Assembly: GCA_026416815.1 (NCBI GenBank)
Contig: JAOAEJ010000009.1
Location: 1-49,460 of the forward strand
Direction of reading: 5' to 3'
DNA: 49,460 nt
Origin: Clostridia bacterium
Lineage (GTDB): Bacteria > Bacillota > Clostridia > Acetivibrionales > DSM-2933
The first letter of the stretch is position 1. Each line of letters opens with the position of its first letter. Shown one piece after another: positions 37,956 to 47,400 of the stretch. The translations under genes were made by a program, and so were the position numbers. The notes below the pieces were generated by a model that worked only from the letters and a program-made list of their open reading frames with translations, made no database searches and was not told where the DNA came from.

Positions 37956-38150
37956 TTGATATTTCCAGATATTTGTGCTATTCTATATTGTATGGCGGTA
38001 TCCGTTGCGAACTGCACGATTGAAACTTTAACTACTTTAAATTACATAAAAAACTGCTTTGAGCCTTGCAGGACAGAGACAGAATGGCCAATAAAGTTAA
38101 TTAAAATGTTGGAATAAATATTAAAGCCAATTCTGTTTGTGATTGGCTTT
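37956..38150 (+). promoter_or_regulatory. panB leader: promoter, terminator and alternative antiterminator
   Basis: A promoter TTGATA (37956)-17 bp-TATTCT (37979) starts an RNA near 37991 that contains no convincing gene. An intrinsic terminator follows: aaagccaat (38123-38131)/attggcttt (38142-38150), then T-rich. An upstream segment, acagaatggc (38079-38088), pairs with gccaattctgt (38126-38136), covering the terminator's 5' arm, with one bulge. The two folds exclude each other, as in riboswitches and attenuators. An upstream ctgca/tgcag pairing (38012-38016/38067-38071) could enclose a sensing domain. panB starts 105 nt later. It could instead be a free small RNA. Confidence 0.5.
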
Positions 38151-38255
38151 TTGTCTTGCAAAAAACACTATTCTTTTAAATTAGACGAAAACCTATTAAG
38201 CGCATGAAAGTATGTATGGAAATACAATCCGTACTATAAAAAGAGGTGTAAATGC

Positions 38256-39098
38256 ATGAATGGAAAATTTACAGTAGCAAATTTTAGGCAAGCCAAGAAG
38301 GATAATAGAAGAATCACAATGCTAACAGCCTATGATTATCCTACCGCAAAGATAATTGATGAAGCAGGAGTTGATTCAATACTGGTAGGAGATTCTTTAG
38401 GCATGGTAGTCCTTGGATATGAAGATACCATAAGGGTTACCATGGAAGATATGCTGCACCACATAAAAGCAGTTGTGAGGGGAGCAAAAAGGGCTTTGGT
38501 GGTAGGTGATTTACCCTTTTTATCATACCATATGGGAAAATACGAAAGTGTTAAAAATGCCGGAAGGCTCCTAACAGAAGGTGGGTGCAAAGCTGTAAAG
38601 CTTGAAGGCGGTATTGAAGTTATAGAGGATGTTAAGGCAATAATTAGCGCAGGGATACCTGTAATGGGTCACCTTGGTTATACACCTCAATCTGTAAATA
38701 TATTTGGCGGACACAAGGCTCAAGGAAAAACGATAGAAACCGCTAGGAAAATTCTAGCGGATGCTATTGCATTGCAGGAAGCAGGAGTATTTGGAATAGT
38801 ATTGGAGTGTGTACCTTACAAGCTCGCCTCCTTCATAAGTGAAAGGCTTGATACACCTACTATAGGAATCGGCTCAGGCGCAGGCTGCAATGGTCAGGTT
38901 TTGGTTACTCCGGATATTGTAGGCTTATTTAGAGATTTTTCACCGAGGCATTCAAAGAGATATGCTGATTTCGGGAATATGTTGGAAGAAGCTGCAAAAA
39001 GCTATATTCTTGAAGTTAATCATAGTGTATTCCCTACCGAAAAGAATTCTTTTACGGTAGAAGATGAAATAATTGAACAACTGAGGAGAGAATTTTAA
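38256..39098 (+). CDS. panB: 3-methyl-2-oxobutanoate hydroxymethyltransferase
   Basis: 280 residues. Motifs are ITMLTAYDYPTAKIIDEAGVDSILVGDSLGMVVLGY with the metal-binding Asp, then KLEGG, GHLGYTPQSVN and the catalytic Glu in VLECVP. GIGSGAGCNGQVLV is also present. It makes ketopantoate from ketoisovalerate and methylene-tetrahydrofolate. First gene of panBCD; its stop overlaps the panC start. A structured leader lies upstream. Confidence 0.97.
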   Translation: MNGKFTVANFRQAKKDNRRITMLTAYDYPTAKIIDEAGVDSILVGDSLGMVVLGYEDTIRVTMEDMLHHIKAVVRGAKRALVVGDLPFLSYHMGKYESVKNAGRLLTEGGCKAVKLEGGIEVIEDVKAIISAGIPVMGHLGYTPQSVNIFGGHKAQGKTIETARKILADAIALQEAGVFGIVLECVPYKLASFISERLDTPTIGIGSGAGCNGQVLVTPDIVGLFRDFSPRHSKRYADFGNMLEEAAKSYILEVNHSVFPTEKNSFTVEDEIIEQLRREF

Positions 39099-39943
39099 TG
39101 AGAGTAGTAGAAACTATTAATGATATTAGAGCAATCGTAAAATCCCAGCGAGCAGCTGGAAAATCTATAGGCTTTGTCCCTACGATGGGTTGTTTACATG
39201 AAGGTCATATATCTCTTGCTAGGGAGTCAATACGTGAGAATGATTTTACCATAATGAGTATATTTGTTAACCCTACTCAATTCGGTGTGAATGAGGACTT
39301 TGATAAATATCCGAGACGACTTGAAGAAGACTCAAGAATGGCTGAGGAAGTAGGTGTTGACGTAATATTTGCACCTTCGGTAAAGGAAATGTACCCCGGA
39401 AGCTATAAAACATTTGTTAACGTTGAAGGTATAACCGAGGTGCTGTGCGGTAAATCACGTCCGGGGCACTTTAGAGGTGTAACAACGGTGGTGAGTAAGT
39501 TATTTAATATAGTACAACCGGATAAAGCATATTTTGGACAAAAAGACGCTCAGCAGGTACTGGTGATAAAAAAGATGGTCAAGGACCTGGATATGAATAT
39601 CGATATAATTACGTGTCCAATAGTAAGAGAACATGATGGACTGGCTATGAGTTCAAGAAATGTTTATTTAAGTGGGGAGGAGCGTAAGGCGGCTTTGGTG
39701 CTGTCAAAAAGCTTATTTGAAGCTGAAAAAATGATTTTAAATGGTGAGCGGGACTGCAAAAAAATTCTGAACTATATAAACGAGAAAATTGCTGCAGAAA
39801 ACCGCGCCCAAGTAGATTATATTTCTATGGTAGATGTAGAAAGCCTAGAAGAAATTAGTGAAATACAGAGAAATGTATTAATAGCTTTAGCAGTAAAAAT
39901 CGGTGGAACAAGATTAATAGACAATGTTATAGTGGAGGTGTAG
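39098..39943 (+). CDS. panC: Pantothenate synthetase
   Basis: 281 residues. The nucleotidyltransferase motif is [15 protein letters not shown] (HxGH as HEGH). [17 protein letters not shown] and the KMSKS-like AMSSRN stretch follow. It joins pantoate and beta-alanine using ATP. Start overlaps the panB stop by one base; panD follows after 4 bp. Confidence 0.97.
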   Translation: MRVVETINDIRAIVKSQRAAGKSIGFVPTMGCLHEGHISLARESIRENDFTIMSIFVNPTQFGVNEDFDKYPRRLEEDSRMAEEVGVDVIFAPSVKEMYPGSYKTFVNVEGITEVLCGKSRPGHFRGVTTVVSKLFNIVQPDKAYFGQKDAQQVLVIKKMVKDLDMNIDIITCPIVREHDGLAMSSRNVYLSGEERKAALVLSKSLFEAEKMILNGERDCKKILNYINEKIAAENRAQVDYISMVDVESLEEISEIQRNVLIALAVKIGGTRLIDNVIVEV

Positions 39944-39947
39944 CGGT

Positions 39948-40331
39948 ATGTATATAACTCTTATGAAGTCTAAAATACACAGGGCTAGGGTAACAGAAGC
40001 TAACCTTGATTATGTAGGTAGTATTACAATTGATGAAGATTTAATGGATTCGGCTGATATTTTAAAGAATGAAAAAGTACAGATAGTGAATAATAACAAT
40101 GGTAATAGGTTTGAGACATATGTTATTCCCGGAGAAAGGGGCAGTGGCATGATATGCTTGAATGGAGCTGCTGCCAGACTTGTACATCCAGGAGATATAA
40201 TAATTATTATATCTTATGGGCAATTTGATAGAAAAGAAGCAGTTGACTTCGAGCCAAGGATAGTATTTGTTGATGATAATAACCGTACAATTGAAATTAG
40301 AAACGAAGAAGAACACGGACAAATAAAATAA
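39948..40331 (+). CDS. panD: Aspartate 1-decarboxylase
   Basis: 127 residues, full length. The self-cleavage site is Gly24-Ser25 ([10 protein letters not shown]), which generates the pyruvoyl cofactor on Ser25. [25 protein letters not shown] matches the family. It makes beta-alanine for PanC, closing the pantothenate operon. Confidence 0.96.
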   Translation: MYITLMKSKIHRARVTEANLDYVGSITIDEDLMDSADILKNEKVQIVNNNNGNRFETYVIPGERGSGMICLNGAAARLVHPGDIIIIISYGQFDRKEAVDFEPRIVFVDDNNRTIEIRNEEEHGQIK

Positions 40332-40349
40332 ATATAGTTCAATATAAAA

Positions 40350-40380
40350 AACACCCTTATATGTAAAGGGTGTTCTAATT
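40350..40380. terminator. Bidirectional terminator, panD / small membrane gene
   Basis: Perfect 9-bp stem aacaccctt/aagggtgtt with a 7-nt loop. A-rich DNA lies on one side and eight T on the other, between convergent genes. Confidence 0.8.
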
Positions 40381-40647
40381 TTTTTTGAAGAGATAGTCAA
40401 GCAATAAAGCGCCAATAACTATTTCTGCAAGTATGATAAAACTTGATTTTATAATAGATGTAGCAATAAACTCGGCATAAAGATCGTAGTAGGACTTTGT
40501 GGTGTTAAATACAAATAGAAGTGTCCCGACTAAAAATAACGCCAAAAAAGCTTGAACTCCATATTTGATTATAGCTTTAGGGTATTTGTGCACTTTACTG
40601 AAAGCGGTAAAAATTTTGGCAATACCGTTATCTGTATTTAATTGCAT
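40375..40647 (-). CDS. Small two-helix membrane protein, unknown function
   Basis: 90 residues from the ATG at 40647, chosen for ggtggag a few bases upstream. Two hydrophobic helices (VQAFLALFLVGTLLFVF and SFIILAEIVIGALLLDYLF) are joined by a short polar stretch (NTTKSYYDLYAEF), and the C-terminal end is basic. I do not recognise the family. It is divergent from the HD-GYP gene; a palindrome lies between them. Confidence 0.65.
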   Translation of the reverse strand: MQLNTDNGIAKIFTAFSKVHKYPKAIIKYGVQAFLALFLVGTLLFVFNTTKSYYDLYAEFIATSIIKSSFIILAEIVIGALLLDYLFKKN

Positions 40648-40746
40648 GATCTCCACCCATCCTTTCTTTAAATAAGTTATAGAAGATAAAGCCAAAAAAC
40701 AACTACTTTATGTTAACATACAAGAGGTATCATATCAATGCAAAAT

Positions 40747-40763
40747 GTTTACCAGTGGTAAAC
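40747..40763. promoter_or_regulatory. 17-bp palindrome, possible operator
   Basis: gtttacc-agt-ggtaaac, perfect 7-bp arms, between the small membrane gene and the HD-GYP gene. An extended -10 (TGCTATAAT, 40802-40810) for the HD-GYP gene lies 40 bp downstream. Its symmetry suits a dimeric repressor. Confidence 0.4.
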
Positions 40764-40870
40764 TATCTTTAGTAAAAGGTAATGTATGCAGCAGAAAAAT
40801 GTGCTATAATGATACTCATACATATAAATAGAGAATACAAACCAACTATATTGACGAGCAGGTGAATATT

Positions 40871-41908
40871 ATGAGAAAGATACTTATTAAAGTTAGTGAA
40901 TGTGAGCCCGGTATGATAATTGCAGATTCAATTTACAACGATTATGGTGCTGCTATTATTAGCGAAAATACAGTTTTAGATAATCATTTAATAAGAAAGC
41001 TTGTCAATCTGGGAATCTCTAAGGTTAAAGTATTTCAGCAACCTCAAAAAGCCATAGAAGAAAATACTATGGAGGGCTTTGCCAATCAATATAACGATAA
41101 CCTTGAAGTGATGAAAGACATGATGCATGATATTTCTAGTGGTAAAAATATAGATATAGATGTTGTTAATAAGATTACCGACTCCATTTATGTAGGTATA
41201 AATGAAAACAGGGATATTTTGAGTTGCATAAATCAAATCAGGGATGTAGATGAGTACACATATACCCACTGTGTAAATGTTTCACTAGTTTCAATGTTGA
41301 TTGGAAAATGGTTAAAACTTAATCCGACAAAAATCAGGCTGCTAGTGCAAGCAGGATTATTACACGATATAGGTAAGAGTAGAGTACCTTTAGAAATACT
41401 AAATAAACCCGGACCTCTCACAGAAGCCGAGTATAATGAAATAAAAAAGCACCCTGTGCATGGATATAGAATTCTTGAAAAATTACCGTATATAGACAAA
41501 GATGTGTGTAAGGGTGTACTAATGCACCATGAAAGGGAAGATGGATCAGGTTATCCTGTGGGATTAAAGGGGACACAGATAGTTGACCTTGCAAAAGTGA
41601 TTTCGGTAGCGGATATTTATGATGCAATGACTTCCGATAGAGTTTACCGGGTAAAAGGGACTCCGTTTAAAGTTTTTGAATTAATAGAGAACAATACCTT
41701 TGGATACCTAGACCCTATAGTTACAAATGCATTCCTCAAAAATATTGCCGCATACTATATTGGTGATTATGTGAGGCTTAATACAGGTGAAATAGCCGAA
41801 GTTATTTATATAAATCCATGGCATATCTCACAGCCTATAATAAAAATAGAAAATGCATATATAGATCTTACGGTACATAAAGAAATAAGTATAGCAGAAA
41901 TGGTGTAG
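40871..41908 (+). CDS. HD-GYP domain protein (c-di-GMP phosphodiesterase type)
   Basis: 345 residues from the ATG at 40871 (caggtg upstream). The N-terminal ~120 residues are a sensor-like region without a recognised motif. The HD-GYP domain has LLHDIGKSRVP, HPVHGYRILEKL, HHEREDGSGYPVGLKG and ADIYDAMTSDR, with all metal and GYP residues intact. A short beta-rich tail follows (NTGEIAEVIYINPWHISQPII). HD-GYP proteins usually hydrolyse c-di-GMP; this one is likely cytoplasmic, since no membrane helix is visible. Confidence 0.9.
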   Translation: MRKILIKVSECEPGMIIADSIYNDYGAAIISENTVLDNHLIRKLVNLGISKVKVFQQPQKAIEENTMEGFANQYNDNLEVMKDMMHDISSGKNIDIDVVNKITDSIYVGINENRDILSCINQIRDVDEYTYTHCVNVSLVSMLIGKWLKLNPTKIRLLVQAGLLHDIGKSRVPLEILNKPGPLTEAEYNEIKKHPVHGYRILEKLPYIDKDVCKGVLMHHEREDGSGYPVGLKGTQIVDLAKVISVADIYDAMTSDRVYRVKGTPFKVFELIENNTFGYLDPIVTNAFLKNIAAYYIGDYVRLNTGEIAEVIYINPWHISQPIIKIENAYIDLTVHKEISIAEMV

Positions 41909-41947
41909 TTGGTAGGTTGATTTATAAGCTAGTTACAAAATATTTGG

Positions 41948-42010
41948 GAAGTATAAAAATGAGTAGAACTACCTAGAGTCTCTAGGTAGTTCTACTCATT
42001 TTTATACTTC
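41948..42010. terminator. 30-bp perfect hairpin after the HD-GYP gene
   Basis: Left arm 41948-41977 and right arm 41981-42010 are exact reverse complements around a 3-nt loop (gtc). The arms contain an A5/T5 stretch, so either orientation could terminate. The stem is much longer than other terminators in the window. Confidence 0.75.
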
Positions 42011-42070
42011 ATTATTTTAAAAATCGACATTAATTATGATTATTTACGATTATATCACCGTGAAAACACT

Positions 42071-42108
42071 GTGAAATGTCGAAAACTAAAGGTTTTGGAC
42101 ATTTTCAC
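42071..42108. repeat. Imperfect inverted repeat upstream of the 103-residue gene
   Basis: gtgaaatgtcgaaaac (42071-42086) opposes gttttggacattttcac, with one mismatch and one extra base. It lies ~80 bp before the start codon, so it could be an operator or a leader hairpin. Confidence 0.4.
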
Positions 42109-42185
42109 TCGAAACTTTCTTATATAAAATATTCCGGTAATATTATATAATATAATTGAAAAATCACTAGGGAGGAATCATTAAT

Positions 42186-42497
42186 ATGTTGAATAAATAT
42201 TTGGAGAAAAAAATAGAGTTACTGCCGAACGAAAACATGATAGGTTTTAAGAACCCTATTGAGTTAGAATACTACCTTCTTGAAAGTGATAATAGCGATA
42301 TAGATGAACTAAGCGGGAAAAGAGTATATGGAATAGAGATAGTAAAGAAAGTTAACGCTATGAAAGTTGAAGAGGAGCTGGTAAGAAATTTTTCGTGCTG
42401 TAAGGAAGATACAAGGCAAGTGTTGGACAAACTAGCAAACAATACTGTTACACCAGTGGCGTTATCGTTTGTGATAGATGATATACTAGGACTTTAA
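42186..42497 (+). CDS. Hypothetical protein, 103 residues
   Basis: Small acidic soluble protein with no signal peptide or membrane helix. Start ATG with gggagg upstream. A beta-strand-rich N-terminal half (IELEYYLLES, RVYGIEIVKK) is followed by helices around FSCCKEDTRQVLDKLANNTVTPVALSFVIDDIL. The vicinal Cys-Cys is notable. The fold resembles small clostridial DUF proteins (possibly the DUF6514 group), but I cannot assign a function. Confidence 0.75.
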   Translation: MLNKYLEKKIELLPNENMIGFKNPIELEYYLLESDNSDIDELSGKRVYGIEIVKKVNAMKVEEELVRNFSCCKEDTRQVLDKLANNTVTPVALSFVIDDILGL

Positions 42498-42515
42498 TAG
42501 AAAATGAATTTGAGG

Positions 42516-42542
42516 AGAGCGAGCGTAGGCTTGCTCTTTTTG
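42516..42542 (+). terminator. Terminator after the 103-residue gene
   Basis: agagcgag/cttgctct stem (one G-U pair) followed by ttttt. Confidence 0.7.
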
Positions 42543-42635
42543 TTGTATTCAGGCATAAATATACATTTATATTGCCTTTAATATCTAAACAAAAAATATT
42601 ATAATTATCTTATAATGTAAATATCATACTTTACT

Positions 42636-42762
42636 AATACTACTTTGTTATTTACCTTAATTATGGTAAATTTCAGGCTTAATTTGCCGATGAAGAAATA
42701 ATCAACAATGTTTTGGGCTTGTTATTTCTCCATCATAAATTCCCGAATAACAAAGTAGAGTA
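42636..42762. repeat. MITE-like element, copy 1
   Basis: Left end aatactactttgttatt (42636-42652); right end begins aataacaaagtag (42746-42758), the exact complement of the inner 13 bases. The interior folds: gatgaagaaataa pairs with ttatttctccatc with one wobble. The same terminal sequence bounds another ~125-bp element at 47.9 kb. It lies in the intergenic DNA before dgt and holds no gene. Confidence 0.6.
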
Positions 42763-42852
42763 CGAAGCTTTAGTGAGTAGCTCTAAAATTACAAGTCACT
42801 AGCTCATATATTTGGTCTATATATTCCTATATAATCTATGGAGGGAATTTTG

Positions 42853-43851
42853 ATGAGTATTAGAGAGCAGATGGAAAATATTGAAGAAAGTATACTTTCG
42901 CCTTATGCTCAGTTTAGCGGACAATCAAGAGGGAGGCAACACAGCGAAAATAAATGTGAAGTAAGAACCGAATTTCAAAGAGATAAAGATAGAATTGTAT
43001 ACTCGAAGGCTTTCAGGCGGTTAAAGCATAAGACACAAGTTTTTATTTCTCCGGAAGGAGACCACTATCGTACTAGACTGACCCATACTCTTGAGGTATC
43101 ACAAATAGCCAGAACAATTGCACGTAGCCTACGTTTAAATGAAGATCTAACCGAAGCCATAGCGTTAGGGCACGATTTAGGCCATACACCATTTGGACAT
43201 ACCGGGGAAGCAGTTTTAAACTCTATATGTCTTCATGGTTTTAAACATAATGAACAGAGTATTAGAGTTGTGGACATTCTTGAAAAAGAGAATGGCTTAA
43301 ATCTTACGTGGGAAGTCAGGGATGGGATAAGAAATCATACAGGTCATTGTATTGCTTCTACACTAGAGGGGCAAATTATAAAGTTTGCTGATAGAATTGC
43401 ATATATAAACCATGATATTGAAGATGCTATTAGAGCAAAAATAATTTCAGAAGATGTTCTTCCTAAGGAATGTGTCAAAGTTTTAGGTAATAAGTCGAGT
43501 ATTAGAATTAACAATATGATAGTAAATATCATTGGAAACAGCAGAGATTGCAATTGTATAAAAATGAGTCAGGAATTCCAGCAGGCAACAAACGAGTTGA
43601 GGAGCTTTATGTTCAAAAATGTTTATACAGATTCAGTTGCGAAAAAAGATGAAATAAAGGCACAAAGTATAATAAGGGAGCTATATAAGTGTATAAAGGC
43701 GGAACCAAAGGAATTAATGCCAGACGAAATGAGTAAAATGCTTGAAAAAAATGATGTTGATAGAGTTGTCTGTGACTATATTGCCGGTATGACAGATAGA
43801 TATGCTATCAAAAAATTTAATGATATATTTATTCCCGCTCCATGGCGCTAA
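42853..43851 (+). CDS. dgt: Deoxyguanosinetriphosphate triphosphohydrolase-like protein
   Basis: 332 residues from the ATG at 42853 (ggaggg 7 nt upstream; an ATG five codons earlier overlaps that site). It is an HD-superfamily dNTPase: RDRIVYSKAFRRLKHKTQVF, RTRLTHTLEVSQIARTIARSL, LGHDLGHTPFGHTGE and FADRIAYINHDIEDAIRA. It hydrolyses dNTPs to deoxynucleosides and triphosphate. Its place before dnaG and sigA is the usual clostridial arrangement, though here 645 bp separate it from dnaG. Confidence 0.93.
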   Translation: MSIREQMENIEESILSPYAQFSGQSRGRQHSENKCEVRTEFQRDKDRIVYSKAFRRLKHKTQVFISPEGDHYRTRLTHTLEVSQIARTIARSLRLNEDLTEAIALGHDLGHTPFGHTGEAVLNSICLHGFKHNEQSIRVVDILEKENGLNLTWEVRDGIRNHTGHCIASTLEGQIIKFADRIAYINHDIEDAIRAKIISEDVLPKECVKVLGNKSSIRINNMIVNIIGNSRDCNCIKMSQEFQQATNELRSFMFKNVYTDSVAKKDEIKAQSIIRELYKCIKAEPKELMPDEMSKMLEKNDVDRVVCDYIAGMTDRYAIKKFNDIFIPAPWR

Positions 43852-44496
43852 TAGAGCAACTATCTATGATCAAAGCACTTATCTAAAATTTGTTTTGGTA
43901 CAGTTCAAGTAGAATAAAACTATTCTTTTTCGCCACAACGTATAAAAATGTAAGAATAAGAAAAAAATATCTAAAAAATATTTTGTTTTTTAAAGAAGGA
44001 AAACTGGATAATAGTGTAGAATATATCTTGGGTTAATTAGCAGGTTTATTTTGCTGCTTCTCACCTCAATTAATGAAGAAATAAATATATATATCAACTA
44101 TTGAGGGTATTTAGTGGTTTGGACTTTTTGAGGGAGCATAGAATTACAGAAACTATTAAGTAAATAATTTAATGCTATATGTCAGTTTGTAATTTGATGG
44201 AGTATTAAAAAGTAATAATTGATTCTTGCTAAAAGTTCACTATTAAATATAACGGAGAGCTTTTATTTTTGGATATAGTAACTTTTTGGACTGAAAAGGT
44301 TGTGTATTACCAGGTTAAAAAGTTAATGTCTGTACTCCAATAAAAATACCTGATTATTAAACCCAATTTATTTCAAAAAAAAAGAAGGAATATCAATAAA
44401 TATGTCGAACAAGTATTAAAGTGAAGTAATTGATATAATAAAATACTAATAAAGGAATTATTACTATAGAAAGAAGCAAAAAGGCTAAGGTAATAA
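43852..44496. other. 645-bp gap before dnaG
   Basis: Very AT-rich and stop-dense in all frames by eye, with no recognisable gene or known RNA core. Small structures exist, such as agcag/ctgct near 44037-44056 flanked by ttaatt/aattaa. The dnaG-sigA promoter must lie at its right end, but I cannot pick it securely. Confidence 0.5.
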
Positions 44497-46293
44497 ATGT
44501 ATAATTATTATGCTAGCGATATTATCGAAGAAGTAAGAGTCAGTAACGATATAGTAGATGTTGTAAGTGAGTATGTAAGACTCGAAAAAAGGGGAAAGAA
44601 CTATTTCGGACTTTGCCCTTTCCATAAGGAAAATACACCTTCATTTAGTGTAGAAGCCGGTAAACAGATATTTTACTGCTTTGGATGTGGTAAAGGCGGT
44701 AATGTATTTCAGTTTATTATGAATGTAGAGAATCTTGAATATATTGAAGCGGTCAGACTTTTAGCGGATAGAGCTAGGATACAGCTGCCTGAAGGAGAAA
44801 ATGACCAAGAAAAAGAGAAAGCTCTATTAAAACAGGAAATAATTAAAATCAATACAGAAGCTGCCCGTTTTTTTTACAATAATTTAAATTCTAAACAATT
44901 TGAAAATGCAAGGCTTTATTTGAAAGAAAGAAAGGTTTCAGACCATACTATTAGACGCTTTGGGATGGGCTACTCACCTGAAGAATGGGATATGCTGTAT
45001 AAGCATCTGACTGTTAAGGGATTTAAAGATGAAAACATCTTAAAAAGTGGGTTAGTTATATCGGGGAAAAATGGAAGTTGCTACGATAGATTTAGAGGCA
45101 GGATAATGTTTCCTATATTTGATATAAGGGGAAATGTTATTGGATTCGGGGGAAGAGTAACCGATTCATCAGTACCTAAATACATGAATTCACCTGAAAC
45201 TATTGCCTATAATAAAAGTAAGAGTTTGTATGCACTGAATTTTGCTAAAAATGCCGGACAAAAGAGAATGTTGATTGTTGAAGGATACATGGATGTAATA
45301 TCCCTTCACCAGTGTGGAATAATAAATACTGTAGCATCTCTTGGTACTGCATTAACTGAGAGTCAAGGACGTATTTTAAAGAAGTATGCGGAGGAAATAG
45401 TTATTGCATACGACTCAGATGCTGCTGGACAGGCTGCCGCAATTAGAGGTTTGGATTTACTAAATGATATAGGGTGTAATGTTAAAGTGCTGATAATTCC
45501 TCAGGGAAAGGATCCGGATGAATTTATCAAAAAAAATGGAACTGAAGAATTCAATAGATTAGTAGATAAATCATTAAGTTTAGTTGAATATAAAATAAAA
45601 GTTCTGAAAAAGCAAATTGATACTGAAAGTACGGAGGGTAAAATAAAATTTTTAAATAAAGTATCCGAAGTGCTTGTAAGAATTGATAATAGTATAGAAA
45701 GAGAAATGTACATTAAGAAGTTGGCTGATGAGTATAAAATTAGTGAAGAGGCTCTGCAATCCGAGATTTATAAAAAATCCAAGCCTAAAGCTAATCTTAA
45801 AACTGTAACGGCTTCAATACCAAGTGAGAAAACAAGTAGGAAAAATATCAGCGGTAAGCATGACAACAAGCTGGTATATTACGAAAGAATTCTCATAGCG
45901 CTTATGTGTATAGACAATTCTATCTATAAGGATATTAAGAATAAGATAACTGCAGAGCTTTTTTCGGAACCTGAAAATTGGCAAATTGCAAAGGAAGTAT
46001 CCGAAAGGCTTCAAAGTAACAAAAGTATGGTACCTGCGGAGCTTTTGGATATTTTAGATAAAGAAGCTGCTAGTGTATTTACAAAAATATTTCAAGAAGA
46101 ATGTAATTATGAAGATAATTACAAAGCAGTTTTGGATATAATTAAAAGGATAGAGTTATATAAACTTGAAAAAAGAAAACAAGAGATATTCGATTTATTA
46201 AATAGAAAAGAAAAAATAGAAGGAGATGTTGAAAAATTAAATCAGGAATTGAGTTCTCTAATTATTGCAATAAGAAAAATGAAAGAAAGCTAA
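44497..46293 (+). CDS. dnaG: DNA primase
   Basis: 598 residues. An N-terminal CHC2 zinc finger uses Cys40, His43, Cys61 and Cys64 (CPFHKENTPSFSV...YCFGCGKGGN). The RNA-polymerase-like core holds DRFRGRIMFPIFDIRGNVIGFGGR, and the Toprim active site holds VEGYMDVISLHQ and AYDSDAAGQAA. The C-terminal helicase-binding part (~440-598) is divergent, as usual. It makes primers for replication. sigA follows after 27 bp, the classic macromolecular-synthesis operon arrangement. Confidence 0.97.
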   Translation: MYNYYASDIIEEVRVSNDIVDVVSEYVRLEKRGKNYFGLCPFHKENTPSFSVEAGKQIFYCFGCGKGGNVFQFIMNVENLEYIEAVRLLADRARIQLPEGENDQEKEKALLKQEIIKINTEAARFFYNNLNSKQFENARLYLKERKVSDHTIRRFGMGYSPEEWDMLYKHLTVKGFKDENILKSGLVISGKNGSCYDRFRGRIMFPIFDIRGNVIGFGGRVTDSSVPKYMNSPETIAYNKSKSLYALNFAKNAGQKRMLIVEGYMDVISLHQCGIINTVASLGTALTESQGRILKKYAEEIVIAYDSDAAGQAAAIRGLDLLNDIGCNVKVLIIPQGKDPDEFIKKNGTEEFNRLVDKSLSLVEYKIKVLKKQIDTESTEGKIKFLNKVSEVLVRIDNSIEREMYIKKLADEYKISEEALQSEIYKKSKPKANLKTVTASIPSEKTSRKNISGKHDNKLVYYERILIALMCIDNSIYKDIKNKITAELFSEPENWQIAKEVSERLQSNKSMVPAELLDILDKEAASVFTKIFQEECNYEDNYKAVLDIIKRIELYKLEKRKQEIFDLLNRKEKIEGDVEKLNQELSSLIIAIRKMKES

Positions 46294-46320
46294 ATATTTT
46301 TGTAGAAAGGAGGGGTAAAA

Positions 46321-47400
46321 GTGAAACATACACAAGAAGGTAGAAAAGCAATTTTAAAAGAATTAATTGAAAAAGGTAAGTCCAAAGGTATGCTAACATA
46401 TAAAGAAGTTATGGATGCCTTTGAAGAAATAGAACTAGAACCCGAGCATATTGAAAAAATCTATGAAACTCTTGAGAACATGGGAATAGATGTTGTAGGC
46501 GACATTGAAGCTGAAATGGAAGATATTCAGCTAACAGAAGAAGATTTGGATTTAAGTATTCCGGAAGGTATAAGTATAGATGACCCTGTAAGAATGTACC
46601 TTAAGGAAATTGGTAAAGTACCCCTTTTGTCTGCTGACGAAGAGATTGACTTAGCTCAGAGAATGGAAAAAGGCGATGCAGAAGCTAAAAGAAGGTTAGC
46701 GGAAGCAAACCTAAGACTGGTAGTCAGTATTGCTAAAAGATATGTCGGAAGAGGTATGCAGTTTCTTGATTTGATACAGGAGGGCAATCTAGGGCTAATC
46801 AAGGCTGTAGAAAAGTTTGACTATAGAAAGGGATATAAATTTAGTACTTATGCCACATGGTGGATAAGACAGGCTATTACCAGGGCTATAGCCGATCAAG
46901 CCAGGACCATCAGAATACCGGTTCATATGGTTGAGACAATTAATAAACTCATAAGAGTATCAAGGCAATTACTCCAGGAACTGGGGAGAGAACCGCAGCC
47001 GGAAGAAATTGCTAAAGAGATGGGGATGTCTGTTGACAAGGTAAGGGAGATAATGAAAATATCTCAAGAGCCTGTTTCGTTAGAGACACCTATAGGTGAG
47101 GAGGAAGACAGCCATCTTGGAGACTTTATTCCAGATGATGATGCACCTGCACCTGCTGAGGCAGCAGCGTTTACATTGCTTAAAGAGCAGTTGATAGATG
47201 TTTTGGATACATTGACAGCGAGAGAAGAAAAGGTATTAAGGCTCAGATTCGGGTTGGACGACGGAAGAGCTAGAACTCTTGAAGAGGTGGGTAAAGAGTT
47301 TAACGTAACAAGAGAGAGAATTAGACAGATTGAAGCAAAAGCATTAAGGAAGTTAAGGCATCCTAGCAGGAGTAAAAAATTAAAAGATTACTTAGATTAA
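46321..47400 (+). CDS. rpoD: RNA polymerase primary sigma factor
   Basis: 359 residues (SigA-sized). Region 1.1 is at the N terminus, region 1.2 is [16 protein letters not shown], and region 2 has [39 protein letters not shown]. The -10 recognition helix is [18 protein letters not shown]. Region 4 ends in [31 protein letters not shown]. Ribosome site gaaaggagg. Co-transcribed with dnaG. Confidence 0.98.
   Translation: MKHTQEGRKAILKELIEKGKSKGMLTYKEVMDAFEEIELEPEHIEKIYETLENMGIDVVGDIEAEMEDIQLTEEDLDLSIPEGISIDDPVRMYLKEIGKVPLLSADEEIDLAQRMEKGDAEAKRRLAEANLRLVVSIAKRYVGRGMQFLDLIQEGNLGLIKAVEKFDYRKGYKFSTYATWWIRQAITRAIADQARTIRIPVHMVETINKLIRVSRQLLQELGREPQPEEIAKEMGMSVDKVREIMKISQEPVSLETPIGEEEDSHLGDFIPDDDAPAPAEAAAFTLLKEQLIDVLDTLTAREEKVLRLRFGLDDGRARTLEEVGKEFNVTRERIRQIEAKALRKLRHPSRSKKLKDYLD

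Noticed and set aside
37923..38117. 64-codon open frame upstream of panB
   Set aside because: No ribosome binding site. It runs through the promoter and the structured leader, and its composition is not protein-like.
37990..38150. 6S RNA candidate
   Set aside because: ctttgagccttgcagga resembles part of Bacillus 6S RNA, but the apical region is too short and the long closing stem is poor. The antiterminator logic fits better.
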